In this document: positions 39,201 through 48,604 of the stretch, one piece after another
Numbering within the stretch: the first letter of the stretch is position 1
How the letters are laid out: each line of letters starts with the position of its first letter
Notes under the pieces: generated by a model
Told to the model about the DNA's origin: nothing
Databases searched by the model: none
What the model saw: the letters and a program-made list of their open reading frames with translations, nothing else
Source of the DNA: Asparagopsis taxiformis
Taxonomy: Eukaryota > Rhodophyta > Florideophyceae > Bonnemaisoniales > Bonnemaisoniaceae
Assembly (NCBI GenBank): GCA_030407315.1
Contig: JALQPE010000706.1
Coordinates: 30,982-94,981 of the forward strand
DNA length: 64,000 nt
Reading direction: 5' to 3'
Translations under genes and position numbers: made by a program

Positions 39201-40408
39201 CCGTCCTTCTTAGGTACGACCACGACCGGGCTCGCCCACTCCGACGTAGCGGGTTCGATTACCCCAGCGCGGAGCATCTTCTCCACTTGCGTACGGATAA
39301 TCTCGCGCGACGCGTGTCCGGCGCGATACGGCGGTTGGTTCACGGGGGTCGCCCCCGGAACCAGCTCGATGCGGTGCTCCGTCGCGTGAATGGCTCCCAG
39401 CGTGCCGCTCCACATGCGCTCATGCTTTCGTAGCATCTCGATAATTTCCGCGTGCAGGTCGTCGTCTACTCGCTCGTCGCGTAGCGTCGCGCGTAAGAGT
39501 TCTTCCCAAGACGGCGTCGCGCTCGCAATTTCGTCGGTCTCGCGCGGGTCCGGCGGTGTCGTAACGTTGCGTCGCGTCGCGTCGTCGGGCGGTCGGTCTT
39601 GCGGGTCCGGCGCTTCCTGAGCGACTTGTAGACATCCCACGGGGTTGGGCACGGCGGTGCCTACCTTCATGCCTTTGGGCAATACTTGTAGACGAGTGCC
39701 AGCGTTGTGTACCTGTACTCGGAAGGGTACATTCCTTCGAACCAGCGTCTCCCCGTTGGTTAAACGGAGTAGTTTCTGCGCGTAGAGGTTAGTCGCGGGA
39801 ACTATAATGTAGCGCCCTTCAGCGCTCGTGGTAACGTCGATCGCTTGCGTCGCGTTCGGCGGAATCGATGTGCGGCGCGCAGCGCGAATAGGCGCGAAGC
39901 TTGCGGGTCGGGTCGTCTTCGCGGTCGGCGCGCGGCGCGGTTTCGTCGGCGTACGCGGAAGCATCGGGACGTGGTCGCCATAGCGGGTTCGCAACGCGCG
40001 CTGCGGTCCGGTGTAGATAATCTCGACTACGCGGTCGATGAAGTCCGCTCCCAAGATACATGGGACGGATAAGCGTGGCATCACCAAGAAGGTTTGGAGA
40101 TGCGCTCGGGCACCTAGAAAAACGCTAATTCGCAGCGACGCGTTTGGCGCGAGGCGTCGTCCGTTCGCGTCGATAATCGCGCAGCGCAGCGTCGGCGGCG
40201 TAGCGTGGCGCTTCCAGTCGGCGCCTAGTACGTTTTCGCGAATGAGGCTCGGGCCTGCGCCAGTATCAAGCACGGCGGTCACCGCGGTGGCCGTGCGTTG
40301 ATTATACCCGACGCGGGTCTCGAGTTTGTAGTTCGCGGTAGGGGTCTGAAACAGGACCACTGTTTCGGGTGGTAACGGAGGCGGTTTTTCGCGCGGTGGT
40401 TGCGTCAT
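36203..40408 (-). CDS. pol: Ty3 chromovirus Pol: protease, RT, RNase H, integrase, chromodomain
   Basis: 1401 residues, open throughout. Protease: AVLDTGAGPSLI (Asp48). Reverse transcriptase: FCIDYRRLNAAT and YLDDVIIF (~507-514). RNase H: VLDTDASQGQIGCALL and RTDHNSLRWIL. Integrase: a zinc domain around HYAVTAGHPGARRM...CDACARNR, then the catalytic D, D and E in AIDILGPLP, LLSDNGPQF and QSNGQVERMNRT. A chromodomain follows near the C-terminus (VFRVRWKGFSPRDDTWEPESSL, split here only for reading), whose W-KGF...DTWEP core is intact; chromodomains of this kind bind methylated histone tails and steer integration to heterochromatin. The ATG at 40408 lies 45 bp beyond the gag stop in another frame, so translation may use a frameshift or re-initiation. 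Confidence 0.96.
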   Translation of the reverse strand: MTQPPREKPPPLPPETVVLFQTPTANYKLETRVGYNQRTATAVTAVLDTGAGPSLIRENVLGADWKRHATPPTLRCAIIDANGRRLAPNASLRISVFLGARAHLQTFLVMPRLSVPCILGADFIDRVVEIIYTGPQRALRTRYGDHVPMLPRTPTKPRRAPTAKTTRPASFAPIRAARRTSIPPNATQAIDVTTSAEGRYIIVPATNLYAQKLLRLTNGETLVRRNVPFRVQVHNAGTRLQVLPKGMKVGTAVPNPVGCLQVAQEAPDPQDRPPDDATRRNVTTPPDPRETDEIASATPSWEELLRATLRDERVDDDLHAEIIEMLRKHERMWSGTLGAIHATEHRIELVPGATPVNQPPYRAGHASREIIRTQVEKMLRAGVIEPATSEWASPVVVVPKKDGTSRFCIDYRRLNAATVKDAYPIPRMDDCVDSLGNATVFTKLDCNSGYWQIPVAHADRDKTTFTSHVGTYRFRRMPFGLSNAPATFQRALDILLANVKWQHCLVYLDDVIIFSADVNAHVHHVDEILGILGRAGVSLKFAKTEFFKRSVDYLGHTISPGKLSVPTTKCDALRDATYPTTKTQLRSFLGTCNVYRRFVEKFAFVAAPLTQLLKKDQGDNLPAPTPEQTRAFESLRQAMLSPPILRLPREGHPYVLDTDASQGQIGCALLQLDADDDVLHPVGYWSRTLNDAERNYSTTERECLAVVWAVLLLRAYLEGRKFTVRTDHNSLRWILNMTSAEGRLARWRLRLAEFEFDVEYKKGKRHVIADALSRMATRSCDETVIPDEIPCFDAANIVEPHADAYARTDTALLCDYAEYYPSLDCLLATRSCIEPPVSTDEWIREQATDGFCQNAKRDVETAPRSRFHLSPDGILMRTAPLDDATQIVVPEAIKGRILRANHYAVTAGHPGARRMYDAIRRAYYWPMMSVDVYTTVRQCDACARNRVTQYRHTNALKLFPATRPLEDVAIDILGPLPETPRQRRFVLVIADRYSKLCRLIALGRVSALAVAKAFCRDWVFVYGPPRTLLSDNGPQFRSKLFQETCALMGTRNIFTTTYHPQSNGQVERMNRTIVATLRHYVDEERKDWDEHLDALAYAYNRAIHRSTNTSPFELTLTRYPVSLGTEQVDTIRSTPFLRMEFLAKLSDAYARAANALKKAQARYKRDFDRGARTVNRSIKVGDQVYLDTRAGATTRTQRDDGTRPSKLDYPVSGPFPVTSCRGHTYEIIIDGVPELVSSDRIRLAPRNATRAPVTPSGEEGATDAEDTSDAVRRDERVLDDARKVNPEAGYGTREFMIDKLTAEGVDDTGAPVFRVRWKGFSPRDDTWEPESSLPAPIVARFRRDRGRAASENAARNAEIDATSPRNRRKRPARGDAPRITPPSRASARIASRRAPSHAPRN

Positions 40409-40452
40409 CGCGCGTCGCGTATCCGTTGAGTGAGGAGGAGCCGGCCCACCCG

Positions 40453-42489
40453 CTACGGCTCCTCGTAGGCGTTTCCCGGGTCTTCTGCAAAACGAACCGA
40501 GTGGGGCGTGAGCTGCTCGCCGTCATGCGCGTCGTATTCGCGCGTCCGATCGTATTCGCGCTCGCGCTCGCGTGCACCCTCATTTTCGCGCGTTCGCTCG
40601 TTACCGTCGACGCGCTGTCGCTCGCTCTCGTTCGCGTCGGCGTGCGCGGAGACTTCGAAGACCTGAACGTTGCGCTGCAGGTTCAGTTCTTCGGGCGTTA
40701 GGCGCGCGTGGCTATGCATTTCGCGAATCGCGGCCTGCTGCTCGGACGTGAGCAGTGGGCAATTCACCATCGGGTGCCCGAACTTCCTGCATAACAGGCA
40801 TCGGAACGCTGCCGTGCGAGACGTGTCGGCCGGTGCCGTCTGCCTCACGATAGGCGGTGGGTAGGTCGCGCGCGGTATGTGCGCCGTGTACGGCCTCGCG
40901 CGTTCGCGTTCCCGGTCGTCGGTATGCGCAGTGCGTCGCGAGCGGTCGGCGGGCGAGGCGTCGCGCGAGCGTGGCGTGCGGTAATTCGACGAAGGAGTGC
41001 CAAGCGAGGTCGGACTTCGCATGGGGCTCGGAGTCGAGAACTTCCGTTCGCGCGGAGCGTGCGGTGTCGCGGCGGAGGTTGAGACGTTTGGCGATGAGAA
41101 GCCTGATGGTGGGGTGTGCCCCACGGTCAGAGCTTGCATCATCGGTGTCTCTTCCTCGTCTACGTAGAGCGCAGGCGTTCGTCGCAGTAGTGGTCGCGCG
41201 CTCGTTGTCGGCGTCATCGCTCGGTGCGTGTCCCCGTGGCTCTGCGCCATAGAGACTAGCTCTCGAAAGGTGTATCGCCGCGGGTCACGAGACAGCGCGT
41301 CCCGCACGAGGTGTTGCGCGTAGGGGCGTAGGCCATCGACGAAAATAGAAACAAGCGTTCGCTCGCTAAACGCGTCGCCGCAGCGCAGCGCTCGTCGTCG
41401 TAATCGCGTAGCGAATTGCGTTTCGGTTTCCTTCGGGTCTTGCGTTTGTTGCGCCACGTCGCGGTACGCTTGCGCAACGTCGCCTTCGCGCGCGTAGGTT
41501 AGTAAGAGCCACTGAACGGCTTCCGCGTAGCACGTAATCGAATCGACGCCCGCGCGCGCTCCTCGGAACGTTCGTCCCACGTACGTTTGGAACGTGTCGC
41601 GCGCCTCGTCGGCCAGGAAATACTTGAGAATCGGAAGCGCTGCGCCTTCGGATACGCCGGTGTCGTCGCATGCGCTCTTGAAGTACTTCAGGAACGATAG
41701 TACCGCGATTCCGTCAGTGCCCGTGAAATTCTCTCCTTGCATCGAATGGCGCACCATCTTCGCGGTGTTAGCCAATTCGCTCGCAATCGTTCGGTTAAAC
41801 GCGCGGTCCGTATTACGCAAGCGGTACGTGCGATACGAAAGCGCGCGCGTGAACAGCTCGTTCAACGGCTGGATCTCTACCAGCCCGGGATGTGTGGGTC
41901 CATCATCGCTATCCGAACGCGGGTGGTCGTCGAATGACAGGTCCTGGCGCGCCAGTTCCAGCCATCCTTCGGGGTCCGCGTCGCGCGCGTAGTTCGTAGG
42001 GGTTGCGCGCGCCGCGGTTCGCGTCCGGTTTTCGCGCGCAGCGACGTTCGCGCGTTCAATATTTTGCTCCTCGCGGGAGTCCATCGTAGTGACGATTAGG
42101 TTGTGGACTTGCGCCCTCATCTGAGCGGTTAGTCCACGTGATTGGCCCTTGATAGCGCGGTCCACTGCAGCTCGTACTTCAGCCTGGAGCATGCATTGGA
42201 ACGTAGGGTCGTCCACTACTTGTCGAACCAAGCTCGGAAGCGTTGCGGACGGCGTAGCGTGCACGTCGGAAACGCGGAACTCGGCCTCGCGCTTCGTTGC
42301 GGCGCCATCGTCGGACGTTTGCGCGTCGTCGTCAATGCTCGCGAGCGCTTGCGTCGGTAGCGGCGGCCACGGGGAAGCGGTAGGGTCAGGGATGTGTGAA
42401 GCGACCAGTGCGTCGACTGCGTGCGTTTGCGTCGCAACTGGCGGCGGTTCGGGCGGCGCGTTCGATCGCTCGCGCGTAGGGGGATCCAT
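40453..42489 (-). CDS. gag: Ty3 chromovirus Gag
   Basis: 678 residues from ATG 42489 (MDPPTRERSN). The central part resembles a capsid domain (VQWLLLTYAREGDVAQAY, ETQFATRLRRRALRCG). A single zinc knuckle CLLCRKFGHPMVNC (C-x2-C-x4-H-x4-C) near residue ~590 binds nucleic acid. The tail is Arg/Glu-rich (REREREYDRTREYD). Coding is intact. Confidence 0.92.
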   Translation of the reverse strand: MDPPTRERSNAPPEPPPVATQTHAVDALVASHIPDPTASPWPPLPTQALASIDDDAQTSDDGAATKREAEFRVSDVHATPSATLPSLVRQVVDDPTFQCMLQAEVRAAVDRAIKGQSRGLTAQMRAQVHNLIVTTMDSREEQNIERANVAARENRTRTAARATPTNYARDADPEGWLELARQDLSFDDHPRSDSDDGPTHPGLVEIQPLNELFTRALSYRTYRLRNTDRAFNRTIASELANTAKMVRHSMQGENFTGTDGIAVLSFLKYFKSACDDTGVSEGAALPILKYFLADEARDTFQTYVGRTFRGARAGVDSITCYAEAVQWLLLTYAREGDVAQAYRDVAQQTQDPKETETQFATRLRRRALRCGDAFSERTLVSIFVDGLRPYAQHLVRDALSRDPRRYTFRELVSMAQSHGDTHRAMTPTTSARPLLRRTPALYVDEEETPMMQALTVGHTPPSGFSSPNVSTSAATPHAPRERKFSTPSPMRSPTSLGTPSSNYRTPRSRDASPADRSRRTAHTDDRERERARPYTAHIPRATYPPPIVRQTAPADTSRTAAFRCLLCRKFGHPMVNCPLLTSEQQAAIREMHSHARLTPEELNLQRNVQVFEVSAHADANESERQRVDGNERTRENEGAREREREYDRTREYDAHDGEQLTPHSVRFAEDPGNAYEEP

Positions 42490-43065
42490 CGGCGCGGTCG
42501 CGTTCGATCGTCGCCTAGGGAAAAGGGAAAAAGGGATGATGGGGAAGGAGAAAGGGGAATTCGGCGCGCGTCAAAATCTCGCGTCGGCGCGTCGAAAAAT
42601 TGGCAAGTAAAAAGGGAAGCGCTTCCCGAAAATTGTCTGCGTATCGGGCGCGCGTAGTAAGGGTGAGGGGGACGAGTTCGCTCGCAGGAGGGCTTCTTCC
42701 TCGCTCGGAACGCGCAAAGACGGGTCTCGATCGTCCGCGAACCCAATATTTTCGGCACCGCCGAACCCGCGTTAGGGTTGCGAACTAGCGCGCGCACGCG
42801 CTGCGTCTTCGATCGCGTCGTTCCGCGCTGCGAATCGTCGTAGTAGAGGTAGGGTAGTTATACAAACCAGAGAGGCTATAGCACCGCTTCCGGGATAGCG
42901 ATACGCGCGCACGCGTCAATCGCCCTCGCTGTCGCGCACGACGAACGGATAAAAGAAGAATTAGAGTAAGCGATAGGTTTGGCGTCCCGTGTTTCCCCAA
43001 GCGGAGTTTCTGTTCTTCGCTGAGTTCGCACGTCGGTTCGCGCAATTCTAGGTCGAGAGACCAGT
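42490..43065 (-). other. Ty3 5' leader
   Basis: About 575 bp between the 5' LTR and gag start, containing the primer-binding site at its LTR edge. It is expected to hold packaging signals. No ORF is supported. Confidence 0.6.
43046..43063 (-). promoter_or_regulatory. Primer-binding site
   Basis: Two bases inside the 5' LTR the minus strand reads TGGTCTCTCGACCTAGAA. TGG complements the CCA end of a tRNA, and the rest would pair with its acceptor stem. The matching tRNA cannot be named without a tRNA set from this genome. Confidence 0.75.
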
Positions 43066-43874
43066 TGTAGGACCAGCCGGGATGGCGGTCACTAAGAGAG
43101 TTCTAGAATCGCTTGCCTTGTCAGGGCGTGTTGAACCGTAACGCGCTCGTGAACTTGCGTTTCGCACGTCGCTCGGTCGCGGAGGCGATCGGGTGGTACA
43201 ACGGCGGAACGCGCAGGGTCGATCGCAACACGGGATTCGCGGGCCGGCGCAAGCCGTGATCTCAGGGTGAGATCACCGAGTAAACTCGAGCTCAACACGA
43301 TCCACGCAGGGGTCGTAAATCCCTGGCCTAGCGGTATGCGACGCAACGCGCGGTCTCGCGGTGCGACGCAATTCGACGGTCGGTAAACGCGGCGCGCGCG
43401 CACGTACGTCGGCGATCGTGAGCAATCCGCACGCAACGTCGTAACGCAATCGGTCCTCGCGACGCGCTCAACGCTTAACTCGTAGCTGCGAAAGTGCTGA
43501 CTGTTTATTGGTAGGGTGCGAAGCCATGCGACCACTAATAGCTAACTTACTTGGGACAGGCTGTCCTTGTGTGGCCGGCCGGCGGCGGCCGCACGCTCGC
43601 ACGCAAAAAGGGAAATATTTTGGGAAAAAGACTTTCGTCATAAAAAACCCAAAAAGGGGAAATAAAGGGAAATTCGCGGAAATCGCTACACGTGGCGCGG
43701 CTCGCGGTTTCGTGGCAACGTACGCGCGCACGCGCTCGCATTGACGCTCCGTGACACGTAATCAAGGCGCCACGCGTACGCTCGCTTACTAAACTAACTC
43801 AAACGGATGCTTGCGGACTAACGTAAACGCGCGCGCTCGCATCGGTTCCATCGACCAACTTAAATTGCGCCACA
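43066..43874 (-). repeat. 5' LTR of the Ty3 element
   Basis: 809 bp, TG...CA, near-identical to the 3' LTR. The downstream flank AATAT (43875-43879) duplicates the sequence before the other LTR. Confidence 0.95.
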
Positions 43875-44543
43875 AATATGGCCTACTATGATAGATGGTG
43901 CTATTAGAGAAAATGTGCCATTGCGTGATGTACAGTGCAGCTTGTTTAGCTCTCCAACTAGCACTGTGCTACACTTAGACAAATTCGCTTACAGTATCAA
44001 CCCCACAGTATCCCCCTATTGTGCCTCACGTGTGGCGGCCATTTTTTAGTTACCCGAAGTTATCATACGTTGGCCAATTGCCATTCAGTTCGTGAATAAC
44101 CCTAAATTACATACTAGTTTCCGTAATTGTCCCAGACTAATTTATTTCATTGCTGTAGCTCGGGATGCATTGCTGTATGTTTGGCCCTACTAGAACACCT
44201 TTTTTTACTTACTTTAAGTTATCATATTTGGGTTGATCGCAATTACAATTTTATACTGGGCGAAGAAATTGAACTAAACTAAATTACATTGGTGCTGCCG
44301 TGCATATTCGCTGGAGCGAGGCACCAATGCACCGGTGCAATTTTATCTAAAGTTTCCTTTTTTTTTCTATTTTCCACTAAAAACCTAATCTATAGCATTG
44401 CTGTCAGCTCGCCGACGGCGGGTGCGAGAAATCTACTGTCACGCTGCAGCGGTGGGTGTTCGCACCGTCCAAAATGCACCCTCCGCGACTGCGTGACAGC
44501 TTTACTAACTTTACTTCATTTTTGTTGCGGTGCGAGTTTCAGG
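43875..44543. other. Sequence interrupted by the Ty3 element, before the second Ulp1 copy
   Basis: The continuation of the DNA left of 30450. It has two diverged related blocks (TTTTTAGTTACCCGAAGTTATCATA near 44044 and TTTTTACTTACTTTAAGTTATCATA near 44205, each followed by CTAAATTACAT), CCACAGTATCCC motifs as in 30264-30290, and a small inverted pair TTGGTGC...GCACCAA. No gene is supported. Confidence 0.5.
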
Positions 44544-45379
44544 TAATGTTAGATTATCCTCGGATTCGCACCTTCCCATACCCACAGTATTTTAGGTAGC
44601 GTGACAGGTGGCCACACTAATATTGATTCTCTGATATTTTTTCAGACCACAACCTAAAGTTAATCTAAAGTTAATCAAAGCACCAGTGCCGGCCGGAACA
44701 TGTAATTTTCAATTACAGACAGTTTAGATAAATTAAAGTAGATTTGAATTACTAGTAACTTGGAATAATTACAATTACAATTACAAGTATGCAAAGTTCG
44801 GGTAACTAAAATTGAGGCTGAATGGGGGGGTCGAAAGACACGCTGTCCTTCGGCTCACCACCGCCGGCCAGCGCGCGACAGACCCGCTGAGTGATGGCCG
44901 GGTCGAGGGACAGCGTGTCGCTAGGAGTATGCGAGTGACAGCCTGTCACACGAAGTATGCAAAGTTCGGGTAACTAAAATTGAGACTCAATGGGGGGGAT
45001 CGAAAGACACGCTCTCCCTCGGCTCGCCACCGCTGGCCAGCGCGCTAATGACCCGCTGAGTTCTAGCCGGCTCGAGGGACAGCCTGTCAAAAGAAAACTG
45101 GTGATGTCATACTGTATGGTGCCGTTCTTGCAAATTAGATCGGGCCAATGCTATTTTATGGATTTCGAGGACGTTTACCGTGGCAAATATCGCATTCTTG
45201 GACGAATGTATTGGCCATGTTGTTCCTAATCTGCTATATCTATTTTTACCAGAAAAAAATTGAGAAAAAATCAATGACGTTTAATCAAGCAGCTAGCATG
45301 ATATTCATACTATGCGTAATTCAATGGATTCAAACGGGCCAAAAGCAAACTATCAATTCTGGCTTCTACTAGGGGCAGC

Positions 45380-46662
45380 TCATGTAGTCGTTGAGCGGCG
45401 ATTGGCGCGGGGCACGACCTTTCCATGGTTGTGGCACCCCTGTCGCACACTAACCCAAGTTTCCGGGGCTTCTGGTGTCGTATTGCGCAATAAGCGGAGG
45501 TTGGCTTTCACCTTACACGCGGCCCTATCCTCATTTGCAAGGCGCCTGAAGCACTTGAGCTCCACACGCTTCACAAACGGGCCCCTTCTGTACTCATATT
45601 TCGCATGGTTTTGAAAGTACTCCCCTTTGACCGCAAAAGCTGCCTGAAAAGCTTCCACCGAAACAACTTGTTCTCCAAATGCGAGAATATAAGAAATATC
45701 CGAGTCGAAACGTAGATTGTTCCGGCCACCGTCGGTAGTGTCACGGGGTAAGGGGAAACGTATTTTTAGAGTGATTAGATGTATAACATCCAAATCAGAG
45801 ACACGAAGGCGGCGATTCGGGGCCAAATTTCGAGCTTGCGTCTCGTACGTTGCCACAATACACTTGAAGAATGCCAAAACAGCATCACGGCGTAAATCAG
45901 CTGTTAGCTTCTTAGCGTAGTCCATGAACGATATGTCATTTTCTTCTAGATATTTCTTGTCCTCGATATATGTGAATGTAGTCATGCCACCAACGGTCAG
46001 TGCAAAATGACTGATAGTTGAAATAACGTAATAACCACAGCTATTCACGTCCACTTGGGTCTTGTAATGTAGCACGTCGGTCATGTAGTTCGAGTTCATA
46101 ATTTGCCACGTAGAACCAGTGATGGCATCTAAAACGGACTTCACGACTGACAAAATGTCTCCGAAACCTTGTGGCGACTGTTGACCAAGGCTATCGGCCC
46201 AGTAGTTTCTTGCGGAACTGAAGCCTGGGAGCGACGAGTCGTTACTCGAAACAACGAGACACCAATGGCGTTCATGGGCCATCGGAATGAGTACGGTACG
46301 AGTATCACTGCAAGGTAGAAGTGGACTGATACGGTCCACAAGGCCAGACAAGATGTTTTCGTGTAATGTCTTGTCTGCCTGCGTGGCGGCACTGATGAAC
46401 TTGACAGATGTAGACGGGGGACGACCACAGTGCCCAGTGGAAAGTCCATTTGTGACAGGGCACCCAATAGGATGTGATAATCCATCATGTGACCAGTCCT
46501 CACTTGAAGTAGCCAGTTAGGAACGAGATCATTCGTGCTCCGTGCGCTGTCACTACTCTTGAAGATTTTCTCCACGTATTGACGGATATATTCGTTCTCC
46601 GTGTCGACCCCAAGCGACTGGAGCCGACGTGTAGTGAGCGACAGCGATGGAGTTCGGGACAT
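45380..46662 (-). pseudogene. Frameshifted Ulp1-type protease, copy 2
   Basis: Begins MSRTPSLSLTT as copy 1. One base is missing near 46414-46420 (GACGGGGGACG where copy 1 has GACGGCGGGACG), which shifts the frame about 80 codons in. The catalytic His, Asp and Cys stretches and the C-terminal zinc ligands remain intact downstream in the shifted frame, so decay is recent. Most other differences from copy 1 are single substitutions. Confidence 0.88.
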
Positions 46663-46755
46663 CGTGGTGCGGCGGTAATAGATAGGATGTAATAGTATAT
46701 GGTACAATCCCGTAGCTACCCCTTCTATGTTGTTATTCAGTAGGACCCGCTCACT

Positions 46756-46804
46756 CCCTGCAAAATCTGAGGATGTTTACTAAACATGCTCAGATTGTGC
46801 AGGG
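46756..46804. repeat. 49-bp palindrome with a single central C
   Basis: Arms of 24 nt (CCCTGCAAAATCTGAG... and ...CTCAGATTGTGCAGGG) around C46780, with two mismatched pairs. Absent from the equivalent place in copy 1 (~26780-26815). It directly abuts the 41-bp palindrome at 46804-46844. Confidence 0.85.
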
Positions 46805-46844
46805 ACAGATTAATAGCACGATACTATCGTGTTATTAATCTGTC
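46804..46844. repeat. 41-bp palindrome with a single central C
   Basis: Arms of 20 nt (GACAGATTAATAGCACGATA and its complement with one mismatch) around C46824. Together with the preceding 49-bp palindrome it occupies a segment that has no palindromic counterpart in copy 1. Confidence 0.85.
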
Positions 46845-47214
46845 TCACTACTATAGAAAGACACAACTGAATTCTCATTGGATATGACCATATCCAACAA
46901 TAATTGATGTCATGTACAAAAATATAATTTAATTCTCATTGGACAAGGAGAATTCCTACTGCTATTTATATCAGGTACATTTGGGCAGTAATTCGAACAT
47001 CCGACCTAGCAAAATAGTAGACAGGTGCATGAAAACGACCATATACCTCAATTTTATTTATGATAGCTGCTTCTCAATAACACTGAGTGTTTTCCTTCTA
47101 TTTCCACCCAGGGCTATGATCTGAAACATGAATTCCCCAATCCCGGTACTGTAAGTACATTAATTGTCTATAGATCAAACTGTGTAACATGGAATGACAA
47201 GTTTGTTGCGCCAA

Positions 47215-47459
47215 AAGGGGTTGAGTTTATCTGTCGTACGTGGACACGGACGAGGAGCAAAAACGTTGTAAATGTAAATCGTAGAAGAGATAGATTTTAC
47301 TAAGTCTAACTTACCCCTAGGTTATTCTGCCACCGCTCGGAGCTGCATTCAACTCCCAGCGATTAGACGTCTGGAACTTTCCAGGTGTCCATCTAACCCT
47401 AAATTTAAATTCTTGTAGAAATTACCTGTAGAATTTTTCTGGCAAAAGTCATTTCCACA
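47215..47459 (-). repeat. Leader/LTR-end fragment of the decayed Ty3 family
   Basis: About 245 bp diverged from 11880-12104, ending at the same CATTTCCACA edge and sharing TTTTACTAAGTCTA, CATCTAACCCTAAAT and GAAATTACCTGTAGAA. It lies just upstream of the H3-mimic gene's presumed promoter. No coding part of that retroelement follows. Confidence 0.7.
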
Positions 47460-47792
47460 TGACCCCCCGACCAGGCCGAGGCGCCGAGGAGGTCTAATTT
47501 CGCAGGTTTGGAGCTGTGCTCTGTATAATAGCCGGCAGGCCTTCCGAGTGGGTCTGGACTTCAGACCTTCTTCAACCGCTGGCCTCATCGTCACTGGAAT
47601 TACGGTAAGCAATTTACAGTATAGCTTAGCTTACTGTAGCTCGATAACTTACAGTAAACGGCCGCTTGCAGTCATCCAACCTCTCGTCTTCCCTTTGGTC
47701 TTCTTTCCAAGCACCCTGTGTAGTTGCGATCGTCCTTTCGTTGAAAACTCGCTTACGTGGGCCTTTTGGTACCTGGCCGGTGATCCATTGGG
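47460..47792 (+). promoter_or_regulatory. Presumed promoter and leader of the H3-mimic gene
   Basis: About 330 bp between the Ty3-family fragment and the ATG at 47793. A possible leader intron runs from GTAAGC (47605) to TTGCAG (47671). TTACAGTA motifs occur twice between. No TATA box is obvious. The intron is only a motif match. Confidence 0.3.
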
Positions 47793-48174
47793 ATGGCTAA
47801 GACGAAACAGACCGCGAAGAAGTCGACTGGGGGGACTGCCCCACGGCGGGAGCTAGCTGGTCGAGCAGCGCGGATTCCTAGACGAGGCCCTACCGTCGCT
47901 CCTGGCACCAACCGGCGTGAGGGCGGCCAGGAGGTACGCTATCGCCCCGGGGAAGTCGTCCCCGTGCGGGTAAACGAGGTTAACTTCGACGACAAATCCC
48001 ATCAGGGAATTCGCCAGAACCTCTTCCGCTGGTTCGGAAGTGAAGACGTCCGGAACATCCGCCGTTCCACCAACCACCGTGGTCGTTTCGTCGTCGACTT
48101 TGGCCGTAATCGTCGTGATCCGTGCGAAGTAACGGCCAGGGAACTGGAGTTCCTCTTCTGGCCTCAGATCGTCG

Positions 48175-48219
48175 AATTTGCCTCCGATCTTGCCATCATG
48201 GCAGGATCGGAGGCAAATT
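48175..48219. repeat. 45-bp palindrome inside the H3-mimic coding sequence
   Basis: Arms of 22 nt (from AATTTGCCTCCGATC) around C48197 with one mismatch. A second hairpin (10-bp arms CGCCCGCTGC / GCAGCGGGCG, 48221-48249) follows at once. The region encodes EFASDLAIMAGSEAN in frame. Confidence 0.85.
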
Positions 48220-48604
48220 GCGCCCGCTGCTTCGAACTTGCAGCGGGCGAAGACCTGGTGAAGGACTCGTTCCGCGTCGTTCAGTACGATCGTTCGAGCC
48301 GGAAGCGCTACTTGGTCTCACTGTTTGAGCCGGTTTCTGAGATGTACGCATATCGCGGGAGAGTCGTCTGCTACAAGTTTTTAACGCAGTTATTCGGCTT
48401 CTCCCGCGAAATTCAATGGTCAACCAAAAAGCCACTTAAAAAGTATGCGCTACCGGAAATGGCGAAAAAGGGAAGAGAGGGAGTCTTTGAGCGTTGTGAG
48501 CGCTGTATTCAGCTCCGCACGCCGTCTCCCTCTCAGCAACGGCAAACTGAGCAGCAAAATTGTGATATGGGCAACAATGCCCATTCGCGAGCACCTGCGG
48601 AAAC

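Larger units (their letters stand above)
30451..43874 (-). mobile_element. Full-length Ty3/gypsy chromovirus, recent insertion
   Basis: Two 809-bp direct repeats (30451-31259 and 43066-43874) start TG and end CA and differ at one visible position (ACCAACCGGG versus ACCAGCCGGG). The flanks are AATAT at 30446-30450 and AATAT at 43875-43879, a 5-bp target duplication. On the minus strand the order is 5' LTR, primer-binding site, gag, pol with C-terminal chromodomain, long 3' region, polypurine tract, 3' LTR. The internal DNA is very rich in CG dinucleotides, unlike its AT-rich flanks. A 985-codon ORF occupies the opposite strand of the 3' region. Open gag and pol and near-identical LTRs indicate a young, possibly competent copy. 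Confidence 0.97.
44544..47112 (-). repeat. Second, truncated copy of the Ulp1 element segment
   Basis: Matches 24565-27093 from TAATGTTAGATTATCC to TTTCCACCCAGG. The protease-coding part is closely similar, while the spacer beyond it is more diverged and contains inserted palindromes. The recombinase gene and most of the 262-residue gene are missing. It is either an independent truncated insertion or one of two long direct repeats. Confidence 0.85.

Noticed and set aside
39251..39265. GGGTTCGATTACCCC resembles a tRNA T-arm
   Set aside because: It lies inside the intact pol coding sequence and has no matching acceptor, D or anticodon arms around it.
38741..39433. Plus-strand ORF of 230 codons across the RT region
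   Set aside because: It mirrors the intact pol frame on the minus strand and has no protein-like motif.
48122..48249. Histone-fold helices of H3 continuing beyond the RYRPG region in the H3-mimic protein
   Set aside because: Beyond a weak KS...IR...F resemblance the sequence no longer follows the H3 alpha1-alpha3 pattern; only the tail and elbow are supported.
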